A stretch of 38,123 bases of DNA from NCBI GenBank assembly GCA_913053235.1, contig CAJXFT010000014.1:1-38123 (forward strand). Reading direction: 5' to 3'. Positions 24,201-33,894 of this stretch are shown piece by piece. The stretch is from an uncultured Alphaproteobacteria bacterium. GTDB taxonomy: Bacteria > Pseudomonadota > Alphaproteobacteria > UBA828. The notes beneath the pieces are model-generated. The model was not told where the DNA came from. It saw only the letters and a list, made by a program, of their open reading frames with translations, and made no database searches. Position 1 is the first letter of the stretch, and each line of letters opens with the position of its first letter. The position numbers and the translations under genes were made by a program.

Positions 24201-24881
24201 ATGCAACAGGCTGTGCGAATCGCTCCCTCCATCCTATCGGCGGACTTCGCGCGCCTCGGCGAAGAGGTCCGCGCCGTCGATGAGGCGGGCGCGGACTGGA
24301 TACATATCGATGTGATGGACGGCCATTTCGTGCCCAACATCACCATCGGCCCGGACATCGTGCGGGCGCTGCGTCCGCACAGCGATTTGCCGTTCGACGT
24401 CCATCTGATGATCTCGCCGGCCGATGCCTACCTCGCCGCGTTCGCCGAGGCCGGTAGCGACATCCTCACCGTTCACGCCGAGGCCGGCGCCCATCTGCAC
24501 CGCACGGTTCAGCACATCAAGGCGCTCGGCAAGAAAGCCGGCGTCGCGCTCAATCCCGGCACCCCGGCGCAGGCCGTGCAGCCGCTCCTCGGCGAGCTCG
24601 ATCTGGTGCTGGTGATGACGGTCAATCCGGGATTCGGCGGCCAATCCTTTATCGCCGGCCAGATCGACAAGATCAAGGAACTGCGCGCCCGCATCGACGC
24701 CTCGGGCCGAGCCATCGATTTAGAGGTCGATGGCGGCATCAACAACAGACATGCGGCGCAGGCCATCGCCGCCGGCGCCGACGTGCTGGTGGCCGGCTCG
24801 GCGACATTCTCCGGCGGTGACTATGGCGACAATATCGCCGCCTTGCGCGGCGCGCCGAGGGCCGCCGCTTCGGGAGGGTAG
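24201..24881 (+). CDS. rpe: Ribulose-phosphate 3-epimerase
   Basis: A 226-residue TIM-barrel enzyme that interconverts ribulose 5-phosphate and xylulose 5-phosphate in the pentose phosphate or Calvin pathway. [13 protein letters not shown] at 7-19 and [12 protein letters not shown] at 35-46 (metal ligands His35, Asp37) are diagnostic. His68 (DVHLM) and the C-terminal catalytic Asp in EVDGGIN are present, as are [10 protein letters not shown] and VAGSATF, the phosphate-binding loop. Length is normal. It starts 18 bases after rsmB and ends five bases before the heparinase GTG, so the three genes form one operon. Confidence 0.96.
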   Translation: MQQAVRIAPSILSADFARLGEEVRAVDEAGADWIHIDVMDGHFVPNITIGPDIVRALRPHSDLPFDVHLMISPADAYLAAFAEAGSDILTVHAEAGAHLHRTVQHIKALGKKAGVALNPGTPAQAVQPLLGELDLVLVMTVNPGFGGQSFIAGQIDKIKELRARIDASGRAIDLEVDGGINNRHAAQAIAAGADVLVAGSATFSGGDYGDNIAALRGAPRAAASGG

Positions 24882-24886
24882 CCGCC

Positions 24887-26581
24887 GTGGCGCGCGGCCG
24901 CCGCAAGAATCCCGCCGGCGGAACCGCGCTCGGCGGCGTGGTCGACAGGCTAAAGGGTATGGGCTACGCCAGTTCGGCCTACCGCCTGACGCTCGGCGGC
25001 CGGGCGCCGGACAGGCTGCTGCTGCAACCGGCCGACATGCTGCCGGGCGATGCCAGCAGGGGCAGCGCGCTGCTGGAAAACCGCTATGCCTTCGCCGGCC
25101 AGGAGGTCACCGTCGCGGCCGGGCCGAGGCCGGGGGTGAGCCAGGACGGCCCGCCGTGGCGCCACACCGAGGCCGGCGAATTCTGGTTCCGCGAGCTGCA
25201 CAGCTTCGACTGGCTGCGCGATTTGCAAGCCCTCGCCACCCAGGCGTCGCGCGCCCGCGCCCGCAAGCTGGTGCTGCATTGGCTCGACCTCCATACCGCC
25301 ATCGATCCCAGGCCGTGGAGCCCCGATCTGTTGGGCCGGCGGGTGACGGCCTGGCTGGCGCATGGCGAATTTCTCCTCAAGGATTCGGATTCGTCGTTTT
25401 CGAAGCGCTTTTTCCGCGGTTTGGCCCTGCAGGCGCGCCATTTGTCGCGCACCGCGCGCAACGGCGAGGACGGCGCCGAACGCCTGCTCGCCTACAAGGG
25501 CCTGCTCTATAGCGGCCTCAGCCTGCCCGAAGGCGAGCGGCGCACGCAGCAGGCGCTGAAATTGCTGGCGGCGGAACTGAGCCGCCAGATACTGCCCGAC
25601 GGCGGACATTTCGAGCGCAGCCCGTCGGCCCATCTCTCGGTTCTGCGCCACCTGATCGACATACGCGGCTCGCTCATCGCCGCCGGGCAGCCGGCGCCCG
25701 AAGCGCTCAACAATGCCATCGACCGCATGGCGCCTGTGCTTCGCGCCTATCGCCACGGCGACGGCGCGCTGGCTCTGTTTAACGATTCGATCGAGAACGA
25801 GCCCTGGCTGATCGATCTCGTCCTCGCCCAATGCGCCGCCAAGGGGCGCGCCCAGGACAACGCGCCGCATACCGGCTTCCGCCGCGTTCAGGCCGGCCGC
25901 TCGCTGCTCATCGCCGATCTCGGCGCGCCGGCAAGATGCGGACGGCGCGTCCATGCCGGCACGCTCAGCTTCGAACTCAGCGCCGGCAAGGAGCGCCTGA
26001 TCGTCAATTGCGGCACCTGGCGCGGCGACGATGATGACTGGCGCAAGGCGCTGCGCGCCACCGCCGCCCATTCGACGCTGACGGTGAACGACACCAATTC
26101 ATGCGAATTGTTCGACGATGGCAGCATCGGCGCCGGGCCATCCCGGATCGAGAGCCAGCGCGAGGACCAGGAAGGCGCGAGCTGGCTCGAAGCGGGCCAT
26201 GACGGCTACCGCGCGCCGTTCGGCCTGATTCACCGGCGCCGCCTATACGTCGCGCCCGACGGCAACAATCTCAGAGGCGAGGACATTCTGACGCGCGCCG
26301 ATGCCGCCAATCGCGGCGGCCGTTCCTTCGCCATACGCTTCCACCTGCACCCCGATGTGCAGGCCTCGCTGGTGCAGGATGGCGGCTCGGTGCTGCTGCG
26401 CCCGCCGAGCGGCAATGGCTGGCAAATACGCGCCGCCGGCGGCACCATCGGATTGAACGAGAGCGTTTACACGGGCGACGGGCTGACCCGCCGGCGCTCC
26501 GAGCAGGTCATCATCACCGGGCCGGTCGAGGCCGAAGAAACGGTGATCAAATGGGCGCTGCGCCGAATTCCCAAGAATTAA
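24887..26581 (+). CDS. Heparinase II/III family protein
   Basis: A 564-residue protein. The N-terminal two-thirds is an alpha/alpha-toroid region, including WLDLHTAIDPRPWSPDLLGRR-type helices and LPDGGHFERSPSAH, which carries the conserved His/Tyr-Ser area of the family. The C-terminal third (from about residue 335) is the beta-sandwich domain typical of heparinase II/III proteins, with HAGTLSFELS and a His in TAAHSTLTVNDTNS. No signal peptide is visible. Alphaproteobacteria commonly carry such a gene in the rsmB-rpe region, often before purH, so its role may be in the cell's own glycan metabolism rather than in heparin breakdown. GTG at 24887 is eight bases past GGGAGG. Confidence 0.88.
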   Translation: MARGRRKNPAGGTALGGVVDRLKGMGYASSAYRLTLGGRAPDRLLLQPADMLPGDASRGSALLENRYAFAGQEVTVAAGPRPGVSQDGPPWRHTEAGEFWFRELHSFDWLRDLQALATQASRARARKLVLHWLDLHTAIDPRPWSPDLLGRRVTAWLAHGEFLLKDSDSSFSKRFFRGLALQARHLSRTARNGEDGAERLLAYKGLLYSGLSLPEGERRTQQALKLLAAELSRQILPDGGHFERSPSAHLSVLRHLIDIRGSLIAAGQPAPEALNNAIDRMAPVLRAYRHGDGALALFNDSIENEPWLIDLVLAQCAAKGRAQDNAPHTGFRRVQAGRSLLIADLGAPARCGRRVHAGTLSFELSAGKERLIVNCGTWRGDDDDWRKALRATAAHSTLTVNDTNSCELFDDGSIGAGPSRIESQREDQEGASWLEAGHDGYRAPFGLIHRRRLYVAPDGNNLRGEDILTRADAANRGGRSFAIRFHLHPDVQASLVQDGGSVLLRPPSGNGWQIRAAGGTIGLNESVYTGDGLTRRRSEQVIITGPVEAEETVIKWALRRIPKN

Positions 26582-26596
26582 GCGCCACAGGCGCCG

Positions 26597-27709
26597 TCAG
26601 ATAAGGGCGAGCCGCTCCATCTGGCGCTGGATGACTTTGGATTCGTCATAGAGTTCGAGCGCCCGGCGGCGCCCCGCCGCGCCCATTCGCCGGCGCCGCT
26701 CCGCATCGGTGGAGAGCTCGCGAATCGCGCCCGCCAGGGCGATTTTATCGGCGACCGGCACCAGGAGGCCGGTTTCGCCCGCCACCACTTCCTCGCGGGA
26801 ACCGCGGATATCGGTGGCGATCACCGGCAGGCCGACCATCATCGCCTCGATAATCGAACGCGGCATGCCTTCGCGGTGCGAGGGCAGGGTGAAGATATCG
26901 GCGGCGCGCAGCAAATCCGGCACGTCGCGGCGATGCCCGAGGAGGCGCACATTGGCCGGCGGCGCGGCGCTGCTCACCCCGGCGGCGTGATCGCTGGCCA
27001 GCCGTTCGCCGGTGGCCCACAGAATGGCGTCCTGGCCGGCCATGGCGGCGAACAGTTCCGGGTAGCCCTTTTCCGCCACCATGCGCCCGGTCATCATGAC
27101 CACCACGGCATCCTCGGGCGTCTCCAACTCGGCGCGCAGCCTGGCCCGCGCGTCCGAGACGCCGCCGGCGGCGGGCGGCGAAAAGCGCGCCGGATCGACG
27201 CCGTTGCCGATCGCCTCGATGACGCCGCCCCGGCACAGACCAAGGCCGCGCGCGCTCGCGGCGTCTTCTTCGGCCTGGGTAAACAGAACATCCGTATGGC
27301 GCCCGCCCCATTTTTCGAGGGCGATGAAGAGCGCGCGCTTGCACGGTGCCATGCGCTCATGGAAATAGAAGCCGTGCGCGGTATAGACGATGCGCCCGAC
27401 GCCGGCGCGGCGCGCCGCGAGGCGGCCGAGCAACGCCGCGATCGGCGTGTGCACATGCACCATGTCGAAGCGCTCCTCGCGGAACAGGCGCACCAGTCGG
27501 TGATAGCTCAGCCAATGGCGCAGCGGGTTGAGATTGCGCGCGATGGCAAGCGGTACCGTGCGGAAGCCCTGCTCTCTGACTTTATGCAGCCACTCCCCGT
27601 CCGAGCACACGCCGACCACCTCATGCCCGGCCGCCTGTTCGGCGCGCATGAGCGGCAGAATGAAATGGTAGAGGGTGAAATCGACGGCGCAGAGCTGGCA
27701 GATTTTCAT
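26597..27709 (-). CDS. GT4-family glycosyltransferase
   Basis: A 370-residue retaining glycosyltransferase of the GT-B fold. The N-terminal half has MKICQLCAVDFTLYHFILPL and VHVHTPIAALLGRLAARR, with YTAHGFYFHE, as in lipid-linked sugar transferases of the EpsD/WbpH kind. The nucleotide-sugar half has GNGVDPARF, VGRM-type loop MMTGRMVAEKGYPEL and the E-x7-E region SHREGMPRSIIEAMMVGLPVIATD. It begins four bases after the asnB stop and is the last gene of a three-gene minus-strand run with asnB and another GT4. Donor and acceptor sugars are unknown. It is convergent with the heparinase gene across 15 bases. Confidence 0.93.
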   Translation of the reverse strand: MKICQLCAVDFTLYHFILPLMRAEQAAGHEVVGVCSDGEWLHKVREQGFRTVPLAIARNLNPLRHWLSYHRLVRLFREERFDMVHVHTPIAALLGRLAARRAGVGRIVYTAHGFYFHERMAPCKRALFIALEKWGGRHTDVLFTQAEEDAASARGLGLCRGGVIEAIGNGVDPARFSPPAAGGVSDARARLRAELETPEDAVVVMMTGRMVAEKGYPELFAAMAGQDAILWATGERLASDHAAGVSSAAPPANVRLLGHRRDVPDLLRAADIFTLPSHREGMPRSIIEAMMVGLPVIATDIRGSREEVVAGETGLLVPVADKIALAGAIRELSTDAERRRRMGAAGRRRALELYDESKVIQRQMERLALI

Positions 27710-27713
27710 GATG

Positions 27714-29612
27714 TTAGGCCGCTAGATCGGGGCGGAAATTCTCGCACCATGCCTGAAAGGCGATCAGCGTCCACAGCTTCTCCGATGAATCGCGCCGGCC
27801 CGCCTTGAGGTCAGCATACCAGCGGCGCGGCTGCTCGGCGCGGAAAATCCCCTGGCGGCGCAGTCTATCAGCGTCGATGCTGCGCCGCGTCAGCTCGTCG
27901 AGCGGGCCGGTCAGCCATTCGGCGATGGGAATCTCAAAGCCTTTTTTGGGCAACTCGAACACCTCTTTCGGCAGCCGCCCGGCAAAGGCGCGGCGCAGCA
28001 CCCGCTTGCCCTCTCCCGGCGCCAGTTTGAACGCGCCCGGCATAGCTTCGGCGCATTCGACGACGCGGTGATCGAGAAACGGGCAGCGCACTTCGAGGCT
28101 GTTGGCCATGCTCATGCGGTCGCTCTTGACCAGCATATCGCCGGCGAGGCCGAGACGGGTATCGGCATGCAGCATGGCGTTGAGCGGATCGTCGTCGCCG
28201 GCCTCGCGGCGCAGCTCGGCCACCATATGCTCAAGGTCCGGCGCCCTCTCGGATGCGACGAACAGCCGTTCCAATTCGCCCTCATCCATCAGCCGCATCC
28301 AGCCGGCCTGGCGGCCCACCGCATCCTTGCCGGCATGGCGGGTGAAACGGCGCAGCCGCCTGGTGCGTTCGAGCAAAGGGCTCGACTTGCGCTCCGGCAG
28401 CGCCGCCGCCAGGGGCTCGATCAAGCCGCTTCTCAGCAGCGCCGGCAGCGCCCGGTAGCGCGCCGCCATCAGCTCGCCCTGATATTTTCGGTAGCCGCCG
28501 AACACTTCATCGGCGCCGTCGCCGGAAAGCGCCACGGTGACGTGGCGGCGCGTCTCGCGGGCGAGGAGATATGCCGGCACGGCGGAAGAATCGGCGAATG
28601 GCTCGTCGAGGCCGAGAAACACCGCGTCGATCGCGGCGCGCGCGTCTTGGGGTGAGATTTCGATCGCCATATGCTCGGTGCCGAGATGTCGGGCCACGCG
28701 CTCGGCGGCGGGGCGTTCCTCGTAATATTCCGCCGCATCGGCAAAGCCGACCGTGAAGGAGCGCACGCGCTCGCCGGCGCGCGTCATCGACGCCGCCACC
28801 AGCGCCGAATCGATGCCGCCCGAGAGAAACACGCCGAGCGGCACATCGGCGATCAGGCGGCGACGCACGGCACCGTCGAAATGCCGCACCAGATCCTGCT
28901 CGGCTTCAGCCGGATCGCTATAGATCGGCGGGCGCCCGGCCAATGGATCGTACCAGCGGCGCTCCTCGACGCCGGCCGCCGTCACCCGCGCCAAATGTCC
29001 GGCCGGCAATTTGCGCACGCCCTCGGCAATGGAGAGCGGCTCCGGCACATAGCGCAGCGTGAACAGCATGCGGAGCGCCTGTTGATCGAGCGCCGGCCTG
29101 CTCTCCAAGAGGGTCTCAAGCGCCGCCAGCTCCGAGGCGAAAGTGCAGCGCCCGCTTTCGGCTTTGTAGAGCAGCGGCTTCTTGCCGAGGCGGTCGCGCA
29201 CCAGGATCAATTCGGATTTCTCCGCGTCCCACAGCGCCAGGGCGAACATGCCGGCGAGGCGCGGCAACAATCCTTCGCCCCAGTGTTGCCAGCCGGCGAG
29301 CAGGACCTCGCTATCGCCGGAGCTGGCGATGGCATGGCCCGCCGCCGTCAATTCATCGCGCAACTCGCGAAAATTATAAATCTCGCCGTTATATGCGATC
29401 ACCAAACCATGCGCCTGCATCGGCAGCGACGCGGCGCTGCTCAGATCCTGGACGGCGAGCCGCGTATTGGCGAGGGCGCAGCGCGCATCGAACCAACTGT
29501 CCTGGCTGTCCGGGCCGCGCGGGCGCAACCGCTCGAGCGCGGCGGCGAGGCGCGGCGCCAGCGCCGCGCGGTCGATGCCGCCAAAATCGGTCTGGCCGGC
29601 GAAACCGCACAT
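27714..29612 (-). CDS. asnB: Asparagine synthase-type amidotransferase (glutamine-hydrolysing)
   Basis: A 632-residue class II glutamine amidotransferase. Cys2 (MCGFAG) is the N-terminal nucleophile. The glutaminase domain runs to about residue 200 with RLAVQDLS, AYNGEIYNFREL and SSGDSEVLL. The synthetase domain has the ATP pyrophosphatase loop SGGIDS at 264-269 and SGDGADEVFGGY near 355, then HAGKDAVGRQ. It may make asparagine from aspartate, but AsnB paralogues inside glycan clusters are also thought to amidate sugar carboxylates such as uronic acids. Placement between two glycosyltransferases favours the second view. ATG at 29612 is fixed by Cys2. Confidence 0.93.
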   Translation of the reverse strand: MCGFAGQTDFGGIDRAALAPRLAAALERLRPRGPDSQDSWFDARCALANTRLAVQDLSSAASLPMQAHGLVIAYNGEIYNFRELRDELTAAGHAIASSGDSEVLLAGWQHWGEGLLPRLAGMFALALWDAEKSELILVRDRLGKKPLLYKAESGRCTFASELAALETLLESRPALDQQALRMLFTLRYVPEPLSIAEGVRKLPAGHLARVTAAGVEERRWYDPLAGRPPIYSDPAEAEQDLVRHFDGAVRRRLIADVPLGVFLSGGIDSALVAASMTRAGERVRSFTVGFADAAEYYEERPAAERVARHLGTEHMAIEISPQDARAAIDAVFLGLDEPFADSSAVPAYLLARETRRHVTVALSGDGADEVFGGYRKYQGELMAARYRALPALLRSGLIEPLAAALPERKSSPLLERTRRLRRFTRHAGKDAVGRQAGWMRLMDEGELERLFVASERAPDLEHMVAELRREAGDDDPLNAMLHADTRLGLAGDMLVKSDRMSMANSLEVRCPFLDHRVVECAEAMPGAFKLAPGEGKRVLRRAFAGRLPKEVFELPKKGFEIPIAEWLTGPLDELTRRSIDADRLRRQGIFRAEQPRRWYADLKAGRRDSSEKLWTLIAFQAWCENFRPDLAA

Positions 29613-29632
29613 GGCTTCAGGCCCGCCCGCGC

Positions 29633-30742
29633 TTATGCCAGTAACGCATAGACGCGCTCAAAGGCGGCGAGATTTGCGGCCACGGAAAAGCGTTCCTCGA
29701 TCGATTTTCGCGCCAGCAGGCGGCGCGCGGCGCCGACGTCCGGCGCCTCGAAAGCGAGTTCCCGAATGGCCTTGGCCAATGCCTTGGCATTGCGCGGCGG
29801 CACGATGCGCCCCGAATCGCCTATGATGCGCGCCGCGTCGCCAACATCGGTGGCGACCGCCACAAGGCCACTCGCCATGCCCTCGGCAAGCGCATTGGAA
29901 AAGCCCTCGCCGTAAGCCGAGCTTGAGACGATCAGGTCGCAGGCGCTGAGCAGGCGGGCGACATCACCGCGCCGCCCGAGGCCGTGCCAGCCCGGGCGCT
30001 CGGCCAGCGCTTCGGTGCCGAGGCCGATCAGCAGCAATTCGACATCCGGCACATCGCGCATCGCCGCGAGCAGGGTGTCATGATCCTTCATCGGATCGAC
30101 GCGCGCCACATGGGCGACCAGCGGCACGTCCGAAGCGATGCCGAGCTCGGCACGGGTTTCGGTGCCGAGCACCGCGTCGGGGCGGAAGCGCTCGGTATCG
30201 ATGCCGTTGTCGATGACGCGGCTCTGCCGTGGCCGGTATCCCAATTCAAGATGCGCCTTTAATCCGGCTTCGGAATTGGCCACCACCATATCTGGGAGGT
30301 GCGAATAGCGCGCGCACATGCGCACCGTCCAGCGCAGCCCGAGGCCGTAATCGGCGAGCAACATGTCGGAGCAGCGAATCCCCCAGATCAGCGGCGTTTG
30401 CCGGCGCCGGCCGGACCAGCGCAGCGCGAAGGCGGCGCTGAGATCGGCATGATACATCCAGCTCTGAACGATGCCGGGCCTGGTGCGGCGGATGAGGGAT
30501 CGCAGACGCAACAGGCCGGCGAGGCTGGGCCGGCCGCGCCGCATGCCGAGATCGCGCACCATGACGCCGGCCTTCTCGAGGCGCCGGCGCAGCGCCCCGC
30601 CGGGTATCAGGCTGATCACCATATCCTCGGCGCCGGCCTCCTTTCGCGCCATGGCGAGCAGCGCCAATTGGCTTTCGGCGCCGCCGCTGTCGAGCCCGGT
30701 AATGACATGCATGACGCGGACGCCTCGTTCGGCTACCGTCAT
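29633..30742 (-). CDS. GT4-family glycosyltransferase
   Basis: A 369-residue GT-B glycosyltransferase. VMHVITGLDSGGAESQL near residue 10-26 is the GT4 opening found in exopolysaccharide enzymes. The second half has VIDNGIDTERF, VAHVARVDPMKDHDTLL and the E-x7-E region AYGEGFSNALAEGMASGLVAVATD. ATG at 30742 or an internal Met at residue 11 could start it; the internal one begins exactly at the first beta strand. It heads the run GT4-asnB-GT4 and diverges from the methyltransferase gene with a 26-base gap, so both promoters overlap or lie inside coding sequence. Sugar unknown. Confidence 0.92.
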   Translation of the reverse strand: MTVAERGVRVMHVITGLDSGGAESQLALLAMARKEAGAEDMVISLIPGGALRRRLEKAGVMVRDLGMRRGRPSLAGLLRLRSLIRRTRPGIVQSWMYHADLSAAFALRWSGRRRQTPLIWGIRCSDMLLADYGLGLRWTVRMCARYSHLPDMVVANSEAGLKAHLELGYRPRQSRVIDNGIDTERFRPDAVLGTETRAELGIASDVPLVAHVARVDPMKDHDTLLAAMRDVPDVELLLIGLGTEALAERPGWHGLGRRGDVARLLSACDLIVSSSAYGEGFSNALAEGMASGLVAVATDVGDAARIIGDSGRIVPPRNAKALAKAIRELAFEAPDVGAARRLLARKSIEERFSVAANLAAFERVYALLA

Positions 30743-30768
30743 ATCGAATCAGCGGGGATCGCCCGAAC

Positions 30769-31719
30769 ATGACATTCCGCGCCCTCATAAAGCGCAGCGT
30801 GGCGCTGACATGCGCCTATTATCTCCATGACGATTGGCGGGCGCGCCGCCGCCTCGCGGCGGGCCGGCTGGAAAGCGCCTCGGGCGCGCGTCATGCGGGT
30901 CTCGATATCGCCGCCTCGCTTCGTTATGTCGAGCGCGTCTACGGCGATTACCTCGCCTATGGCGGCGTCACGCATTTCAGCGGCAGCGTCGCCGAGATCG
31001 GCCCGGGCGACAGTTTCGCCGTGGCGCTGCGTATCCTCGGCGCCGGCGCCGGCCATGTTCACGCCATCGACCGCTGGGTTTCGCGGCGCGACGGTGAGGC
31101 GCAGCGCCGCATCTATGGCGCCCTTTCCGAGCGCCATGGCCTCGGCCATCTGTTCGAGGGCGTGCCGGCCGAGGAAACCATAAAAAATCTCACCTACCAC
31201 GCCGGCCAACCGGCCGAGGCGTTCTTCCACGATAGTGGTCTTCGCTTCGACGCCATCCTCAGCCGCGCCGTGATGGAGCATCTCTACGACCCGCTCGCCG
31301 CGCTCGACGGAATGGCGCGCAGCCTCAAGCCGGGCGGCATCATGATCCACCGCATCGACCTCAGGGATCACGGCATGTTTTCCGGCCATCATCCGCTGAC
31401 GCTGCTCACCTTCTCGGATGGCCTCCACCGCCGCATGACCAGGGGCGCCGGGCGGCCCAACCGGGTGCTTATCGACGGCTATCGCGAGTGGCTGCAACAT
31501 TCCGGCCTGAGCGGCGGCATCACCATCAGCCGCCTCGCCGGGGTCGGCGAAGAACAGGACCCGGCGCCCTGGCAGGCGCTGGACGACAGCGCCAAATCGC
31601 GCGCGCTCGAATGCGTGCGCACCATCCGCCCGCGCCTCTCCGGCAGATTCAAAGCCATGGCGGATGAAGATTTGGCGGTCGCCGGCCTGGTCTTGGTGGC
31701 GCGCCGCAACGGCGGCTAA
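30769..31719 (+). CDS. Class I SAM-dependent methyltransferase
   Basis: A 316-residue protein with the Rossmann methyltransferase core. VAEIGPGDSFAV at 74-85 is SAM motif I (Glu76, glycines 78 and 80). DRW at about 100 fits the acidic residue after strand 2, and ILSRAVMEHLYDPLAAL near 165 with LKPGGIMIHRIDL near 190 are motifs II-III of the Methyltransf_11/23 group. It is the only plus-strand gene in an otherwise minus-strand glycan locus and overlaps the stop of the convergent GT4 gene by four bases. It may methylate a sugar of the surface glycan; this rests only on location. Confidence 0.9.
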   Translation: MTFRALIKRSVALTCAYYLHDDWRARRRLAAGRLESASGARHAGLDIAASLRYVERVYGDYLAYGGVTHFSGSVAEIGPGDSFAVALRILGAGAGHVHAIDRWVSRRDGEAQRRIYGALSERHGLGHLFEGVPAEETIKNLTYHAGQPAEAFFHDSGLRFDAILSRAVMEHLYDPLAALDGMARSLKPGGIMIHRIDLRDHGMFSGHHPLTLLTFSDGLHRRMTRGAGRPNRVLIDGYREWLQHSGLSGGITISRLAGVGEEQDPAPWQALDDSAKSRALECVRTIRPRLSGRFKAMADEDLAVAGLVLVARRNGG

Positions 31720-32795
31720 CATAGCTGCCGCAGAATATTCTCGAAGCGCCGGGCAACGGCGGCGGGCTCATGGCCGGGCGGCAGCAGGCTTGGCCTTGGT
31801 CTCTTCTCTTTGCCCGCACGAATATTGATCATTGCAGTGGCGAAACCGTCACCCCAAGCGGCCATCGTTACGGCACCCGCCGGCGCCGCCGAGGCGATCT
31901 CGGCGATGGCGCCGGATTGCGGTGTGGCGATCACCGGCGTGCCGCAGGCCAGCGCTTCCAACGCAGCGTTGGGCATGCCCTCCCAGCGCGACGGCAGCAG
32001 GAAGGCATCCGCCGCGGCGTAATGCGGCCAAGGATTGCCCTCAAAACCCGGCATATGAATGCGATCGCCCAGCCCGAACCTGCCGCACATCGCTTCCAGC
32101 GCCACACGCTCAGGGCCTTCGCCCAAAATGGTGAGGCGGCATTCACCGGGCAAATTGGCGAACGCTTCTATCAACCGATCAAAACCCTTTTGCCGGGTCA
32201 GGCGGCCGGCGGCAATGAAACAGACCGCATTCCCCTCACCTGCGGGCAAAGTCCCTATTTCGGCGCGCAGCGCCGGCGCGTCAACCGGGTTTGGCAAAAG
32301 GTGCAGGCGCGTATGGGCGACCCCAATGTCTCCCGACATTTCCCCCATCATCCGATGCGAAGTGCAGATGACGGCATCGGCGCGCGGATAATAGCGCCGG
32401 TAAAGCCAACGCGTGAGGCCGGGCCGGGGACCGGCCGGCAGGCTGAGCGACGGCATATTCGCCTCGCGCACGATGATGCGCGTGCCGAACGGCAGCAGGC
32501 GGCGGCCTGCAATCAGGGCGAGATTGACATAGCCGAGCGAGGAAATTACCGCCCGCGGGCGCGCCCGGCGAATGGCGCCGACCAGCGCCGGCAAGGCATG
32601 GCGCAGGCGCGGCCTGGCCAAATCGGTGAGCGGGACGTCGCCCGGCACTAAATCGGCGAGCGGTCCGTCCCCGCTCAACACGATCAGCGACGGCTGGAAC
32701 CGCGCGCGGTCGAGCCCGCCAAGCAGTTGCAGCATGACCCGCTCGGCGCCGCCGCCGGCGAATGAGGGCAAGACAAAAGCGACGCGCGTGCTCAC
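31716..32795 (-). CDS. GT4-family glycosyltransferase
   Basis: A 359-residue GT-B enzyme. SFAGGGAERVMLQLL near residues 11-25 is the GT4 opening loop. The region RLTRQKGFDRLIEAF, then LGEGPERVALEAMC, and the E-x7-E stretch SRWEGMPNAALEALACGTPVIATP are intact. It resembles capsule and N-acetylgalactosamine-transferring GT4 enzymes, but donor specificity is not predictable. It starts 37 bases after the ATP-grasp gene and so ends the minus-strand run that begins with the radical SAM gene. This is the main link between that run and glycan assembly. Confidence 0.93.
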   Translation of the reverse strand: MSTRVAFVLPSFAGGGAERVMLQLLGGLDRARFQPSLIVLSGDGPLADLVPGDVPLTDLARPRLRHALPALVGAIRRARPRAVISSLGYVNLALIAGRRLLPFGTRIIVREANMPSLSLPAGPRPGLTRWLYRRYYPRADAVICTSHRMMGEMSGDIGVAHTRLHLLPNPVDAPALRAEIGTLPAGEGNAVCFIAAGRLTRQKGFDRLIEAFANLPGECRLTILGEGPERVALEAMCGRFGLGDRIHMPGFEGNPWPHYAAADAFLLPSRWEGMPNAALEALACGTPVIATPQSGAIAEIASAAPAGAVTMAAWGDGFATAMINIRAGKEKRPRPSLLPPGHEPAAVARRFENILRQLC

Positions 32796-32832
32796 GCGAG
32801 AGCGTTATTCCTTCGCCGCAAAGTGACCGGCA

Positions 32833-33894
32833 TCAATGCGACCACTGGCCGTCCGGGTTAAAGAAAATCTGGTCCATATGGCGCACCATCCGCCGGCCAT
32901 AGGGAATCTTCGCCTGATAGGCGCGAACCTCATCGGGCGTGATCAAGCCGAGCGCCAGTTTGACCGCCAGCCAGGGTTCATTGAAATCGCGGTCGTAGAT
33001 GAAGGTGCTGGTGCGCGGATTAATTTCGATCAACTTGCCGCCGATGAACTGGATGCTGAGGTTATAGGAGAGCGGTATCCTGGCGATGATGGCGGCTGTT
33101 TTTTCCACCAGTTCCGGACGCTCGATCAATTCGCCCTTATCGATCACACCCCAGCGGTGACTCTCGCGCGACTTGACGGTGGTCAGCAAAGCCTCGCCTT
33201 GATAGCCGATCGTCATCACATCGCATTCTTCGCCCTGCATCACCTCCATGAGAAGCAATTTGGGAAAATCCGGCGCGTCGCGGAAAATACTGCTGAATTC
33301 ATCGAGCGACATGTAGCGCGCGGTCGGCTTTTGATTGAGCAGCTGGTCGCGCCGGTCGACATTTTGCGAAAGGATACGGAAGCCCCGGCTGCCCTTGCTG
33401 ACATGGGGCTTGAAACAAAGGTCGCGCGCCGGATAGCCCATTTCCTCGGCGCGGGCGATGAATTCCTCCAGAGTCGCGGGGCTGGTATGTCGCGGCGCCA
33501 GATCGCCGTCGATCTCGGCAATTTCGCCGTAAAGCCTGAATTTATTGTCGGCCAGTTCGATCAGGTCCGCGTCGGAGCCGACAACCGTTATGCCCATGGC
33601 CTCGATGTCGGCGCGCATCGACATGACGTGCCATACATCGTTGCCCGAAACATTCAACAGCGCATCCGGGCGCACGCGTTCCAGGCATGCAAGCAAGCTG
33701 TCGCGATAGCCTTCGGCGCCGGCGCGCGGAATTTGTTGAAACCCGTCGCAGAGAAAACGCCCGCAAGCCTCACCGTCCATATCGACGCCGAAGACGCGCA
33801 CCTGCCGTTCGCCGTTGCCTTTGAGCTGGCGAATGAGTGTGGGACTTTGCGGCGCCCCGGCGGCGGTGATGAAAACCGTCAGAGGCGCGCTCAC
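32833..33894 (-). CDS. ATP-grasp enzyme, carbamoyl-phosphate synthase large subunit-like
   Basis: A 353-residue protein. The N-terminal pre-ATP-grasp Rossmann part begins TVFITAAGAPQSPTLIRQL and carries FGVDMDGEACGRFLCD, as in ATP-grasp ligases of the PylC/CarB-like group. The ATP-grasp body has LADNKFRLY near 117, CFKPHVSKGSRGF near 160, LLMEVMQGEECDV near 215 and a metal-site ending FIGGKLIEINPRTSTF near 290. Such enzymes join a carboxylate (activated as acyl phosphate) to an amine or thiol. Start overlaps the stop of the flavodoxin-like gene by four bases (ATGA). The function may be ligation of an amino acid or other acid to a sugar amine; substrate unknown. Confidence 0.88.
   Translation of the reverse strand: MSAPLTVFITAAGAPQSPTLIRQLKGNGERQVRVFGVDMDGEACGRFLCDGFQQIPRAGAEGYRDSLLACLERVRPDALLNVSGNDVWHVMSMRADIEAMGITVVGSDADLIELADNKFRLYGEIAEIDGDLAPRHTSPATLEEFIARAEEMGYPARDLCFKPHVSKGSRGFRILSQNVDRRDQLLNQKPTARYMSLDEFSSIFRDAPDFPKLLLMEVMQGEECDVMTIGYQGEALLTTVKSRESHRWGVIDKGELIERPELVEKTAAIIARIPLSYNLSIQFIGGKLIEINPRTSTFIYDRDFNEPWLAVKLALGLITPDEVRAYQAKIPYGRRMVRHMDQIFFNPDGQWSH

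Noticed and set aside
26582-26594. GCGCC-ACA-GGCGC hairpin between heparinase and GT4 genes as terminator
   Set aside because: Only five pairs and no T-run on either strand.
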